Shown here one piece after another: positions 63,201 to 64,000 of a DNA stretch of 64,000 bases. Origin of the DNA: Chryseobacterium glaciei (GTDB taxonomy: Bacteria; Bacteroidota; Bacteroidia; Flavobacteriales; Weeksellaceae); NCBI RefSeq assembly GCF_001648155.1, contig NZ_CP015199.1:2614501-2678500 (forward strand). The letters are read 5' to 3'. The position numbers were made by a program, and so were the translations under genes. The stretch's first letter is position 1, and the number at the start of each line of letters is the position of its first letter. The notes under the pieces are model-generated. The model was not told where the DNA came from. It saw only the letters and a list, made by a program, of their open reading frames with translations, and made no database searches.

Positions 63201-64000
63201 CACAATATCAAATTGTGACTCGAAATAATGGGATTGAGATTAGTAAAAAATTATCTTGTTGGGTAATGAAGTTCAATGATGTTTTAAATTCAATAGGAAA
63301 TGAACCTGAAATTTTTGATTGTATCATTGTAGATGAGGCGAGTCAGTTGGATTTTAATAGTCTTATTCTAAGTTATTATGCCGAAAATATGATAATTGTT
63401 GGGGATGATAAACAGACTTCACCAACTAGTTTGACGGGAGCTGATAGTAATGATTTTGAAAGTATTAAAAATAAATATTTACAATTTTTAGGAATTAACG
63501 CAATTCAAATTAAAAGTGATAACAGTTTATTTACATTATCTAAAATGATTGCAGGAGCTTCAAATTTAATGCTAAGAGAGCATTTCAGATGTGTGCCAGA
63601 AATTATTGAATTTTCCAAGTTTCATTTTTATGATAATAATCTTCGCCCTTTAAAACAAATTAATTCAAATAGGCTTAATCCAAAAGAAAAAGTCTTTGTA
63701 GAAAATGCATTTTCGGAAGAAAAAGTAGTTAATAGAGAGATAGAAGAAATAAGAAAATTTTTAAAAATAATATTAAACAAAAAAGAATATTCCAATAAAA
63801 CTATCGGAGTTGTCAGTCTTGGGTTGACTAAACATACTGAAAAGCTTAAAGATATAAAAGAAGAATTAGAAAATGAGTTTGGAAAGGAAAGAATAGATAA
63901 ACATAAAATAATAATCGAGGACTCTCCTAAATTTCAAGGTGACGAAAGGGATGTAATGATTATATCGTTAGGTGTTGCGATTGATTATCAAAAGTTACAG
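60233..64000 (+). CDS. Large SF1 (Upf1/COG1112-like) helicase (partial)
   Basis: The reading frame stays open from ATG 60233 to the right edge, 1256 codons. Walker A is GPPGTGKSHT (from residue 386), followed by VLVTAQTDKALESLLDKI. Motif II is DEAS at about residues 1034-1037, followed by IVGDDKQTSPTSL and LREHFRCVPEIIEFS. KFQGDERDVMIISLG near the edge resembles a late helicase motif. About 640 mostly helical residues lie between motifs I and II. An N-terminal ~380 residues are unassigned. Such large COG1112 helicases are typical of defence islands, often with a nuclease at the C-terminus, which would lie outside the window. Confidence 0.85.
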   Translation, partial: MNVLSQYITFLKEYKKLLERGVKDILSSGNSSNFIWIDDIENFVNEGVCSTTLLEIFSSQFKKQLSIFTLEKQLKPLIIIPDEFVDIIEFDEAKNLFKSIAGTEEDLEEFSNSEVGKKQIEKLKNFRKNKDLYSKLYRAYNDIRNDSNLEIVLSIGLIQYSKFNNNGNLSKTNQHLFHFPLSLNLDSSNSIKISFSEKEDPYADFFFLNNTPSEKEILSNIIDRFDQKISENGYEYIFNDDLRELLSKYLQRISSNSIFIDSIFKPEKDFYKEDYFRITYSPAINIKYKKPRFFEKLTNSIIQFSDDNNVEAKLFNLLIRNPEAINNNSYTKANYFIDELFEKNKSSFKHLNGADDFSVFFPLPFNKEQKQIYENYLKNRLTVVTGPPGTGKSHTIVNILCSLLAQGKRVLVTAQTDKALESLLDKIPETFDDLIFTKIQLETNQNRFSLEKSIGNISKILTDDFYYDTESKLSDLDNLKSEYVKIKFQIIHALEKEYKQITINDSFNNLRAFQVIEKFERKDLKEWNWIKDVLSDSDLKDFSSIKASIVKLRSLGKTEIKYSAFTDIDITSILEQLENFDFKNYLTIKEQYKQILNYLNLTEGNKRGLLKVNLDKIIEIGNEFSNTDIVVNSLKDLDNVTNQLNNSYKNNILNSNKSFSDLIANGAKYLLDIETYLSFSEQEKVGFFTRLKAGFKIVSYLEEFTINGKKCNTKTEIKLLKSLIENLLILNYNYTILQNSGYTLIIGENSNLSDKVNVLNLTLLKVQRNKDAISKIEFNSDFITFSDYTKINLLDINALSRKAILFKEELENFRNIESIFQQKEKILEEISSIIEKSSIRQDFNEFLPVDNIINEDVFEKLKNRFLEIGNKIKSEQEFTRLNNFVKTKLPNTFDFLNTIDENYITKENFEFFSASYFLKENQYVDFQRFTEELSQINNKIYTIKSEILFDLAKKNFKEKFSDNEIDAFINLLEQYRYNQSQSVRKIKNQTQYQIVTRNNGIEISKKLSCWVMKFNDVLNSIGNEPEIFDCIIVDEASQLDFNSLILSYYAENMIIVGDDKQTSPTSLTGADSNDFESIKNKYLQFLGINAIQIKSDNSLFTLSKMIAGASNLMLREHFRCVPEIIEFSKFHFYDNNLRPLKQINSNRLNPKEKVFVENAFSEEKVVNREIEEIRKFLKIILNKKEYSNKTIGVVSLGLTKHTEKLKDIKEELENEFGKERIDKHKIIIEDSPKFQGDERDVMIISLGVAIDYQKLQ

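Noticed and set aside
60233..64000. Frameshift or stop in the large helicase
   Set aside because: Checks of the frame at Walker A, motif II, the LREHFRC region and the right edge agree, so it reads as one open frame.

Overview
The window looks like chromosome of a Flavobacteriia member, most likely Chryseobacterium or a close relative. The evidence is low GC; promoters of the Bacteroidota type (TAnnTTTG at -7) just upstream of many starts; almost no Shine-Dalgarno sequences; type IX secretion sorting domains; and families typical of this group (IPExxxVDY, DUF6452, DUF6048, DUF2480, bTHX, a single-anchor sdhCAB). The genus is inferred from gene content, not from a search.

Positions 1-50334 are ordinary core chromosome. 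In order: a truncated ABC exporter (-); nusB, a DUF1573 lipoprotein and yajC (+); an SDR gene (+); a membrane protein, aspS and an ankyrin protein (-); an ECF sigma factor with a zinc anti-sigma candidate, then YHS and ATP-grasp genes (+); a MATE exporter and the tiny bTHX gene (+); DUF937 and DUF2480 genes (-); lpxB and a ComEC-like gene (+); sdhCAB; a lipoprotein with a cysteine-less thioredoxin fold; rlmD; the DUF6452/DUF6048 pair; a secretion block of two tandem HExxH metalloproteases, a 51-residue secreted peptide and a 1187-residue GEVED/FnIII adhesin; the ruvB-paiB-MBL-coaE operon (-); hutI, hutG and an aldehyde dehydrogenase (+); the acpP-fabF-rnc-IPExxxVDY-pyk operon (-); an SDR/AraC pair; an AAA ATPase; and a GT14 glycosyltransferase.

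At 50335 the chromosome is interrupted. The 3' end of the tmRNA gene (ssrA, minus strand) is present for only about 100 bases and then runs into a tyrosine recombinase gene. From here to the right edge the DNA reads as an integrated genomic island in ssrA; the rest of ssrA should lie beyond the window. Its cargo is: integrase (+); a leftward cluster of an XRE regulator, a nucleoside-deoxyribosyltransferase/TIR-like protein and a NACHT NTPase (candidate anti-phage system); a rightward four-gene cassette of two paralogous transglutaminase-like secreted proteins, an RHS-core protein with a JAB-like C-terminus, and a small lipoprotein (candidate toxin and immunity protein); a decayed second integrase; and a very large SF1 (Upf1/COG1112-like) helicase that runs off the edge. 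The XRE gene and the cassette diverge from a region with two related palindromes, which suggests one regulator controls this part of the island.

The most novel parts are the NACHT plus NDT-like pair, the cassette with its palindromic operators, and the evidence for at least two integration events. Function assignments in the island are inferences from motifs and neighbourhood.
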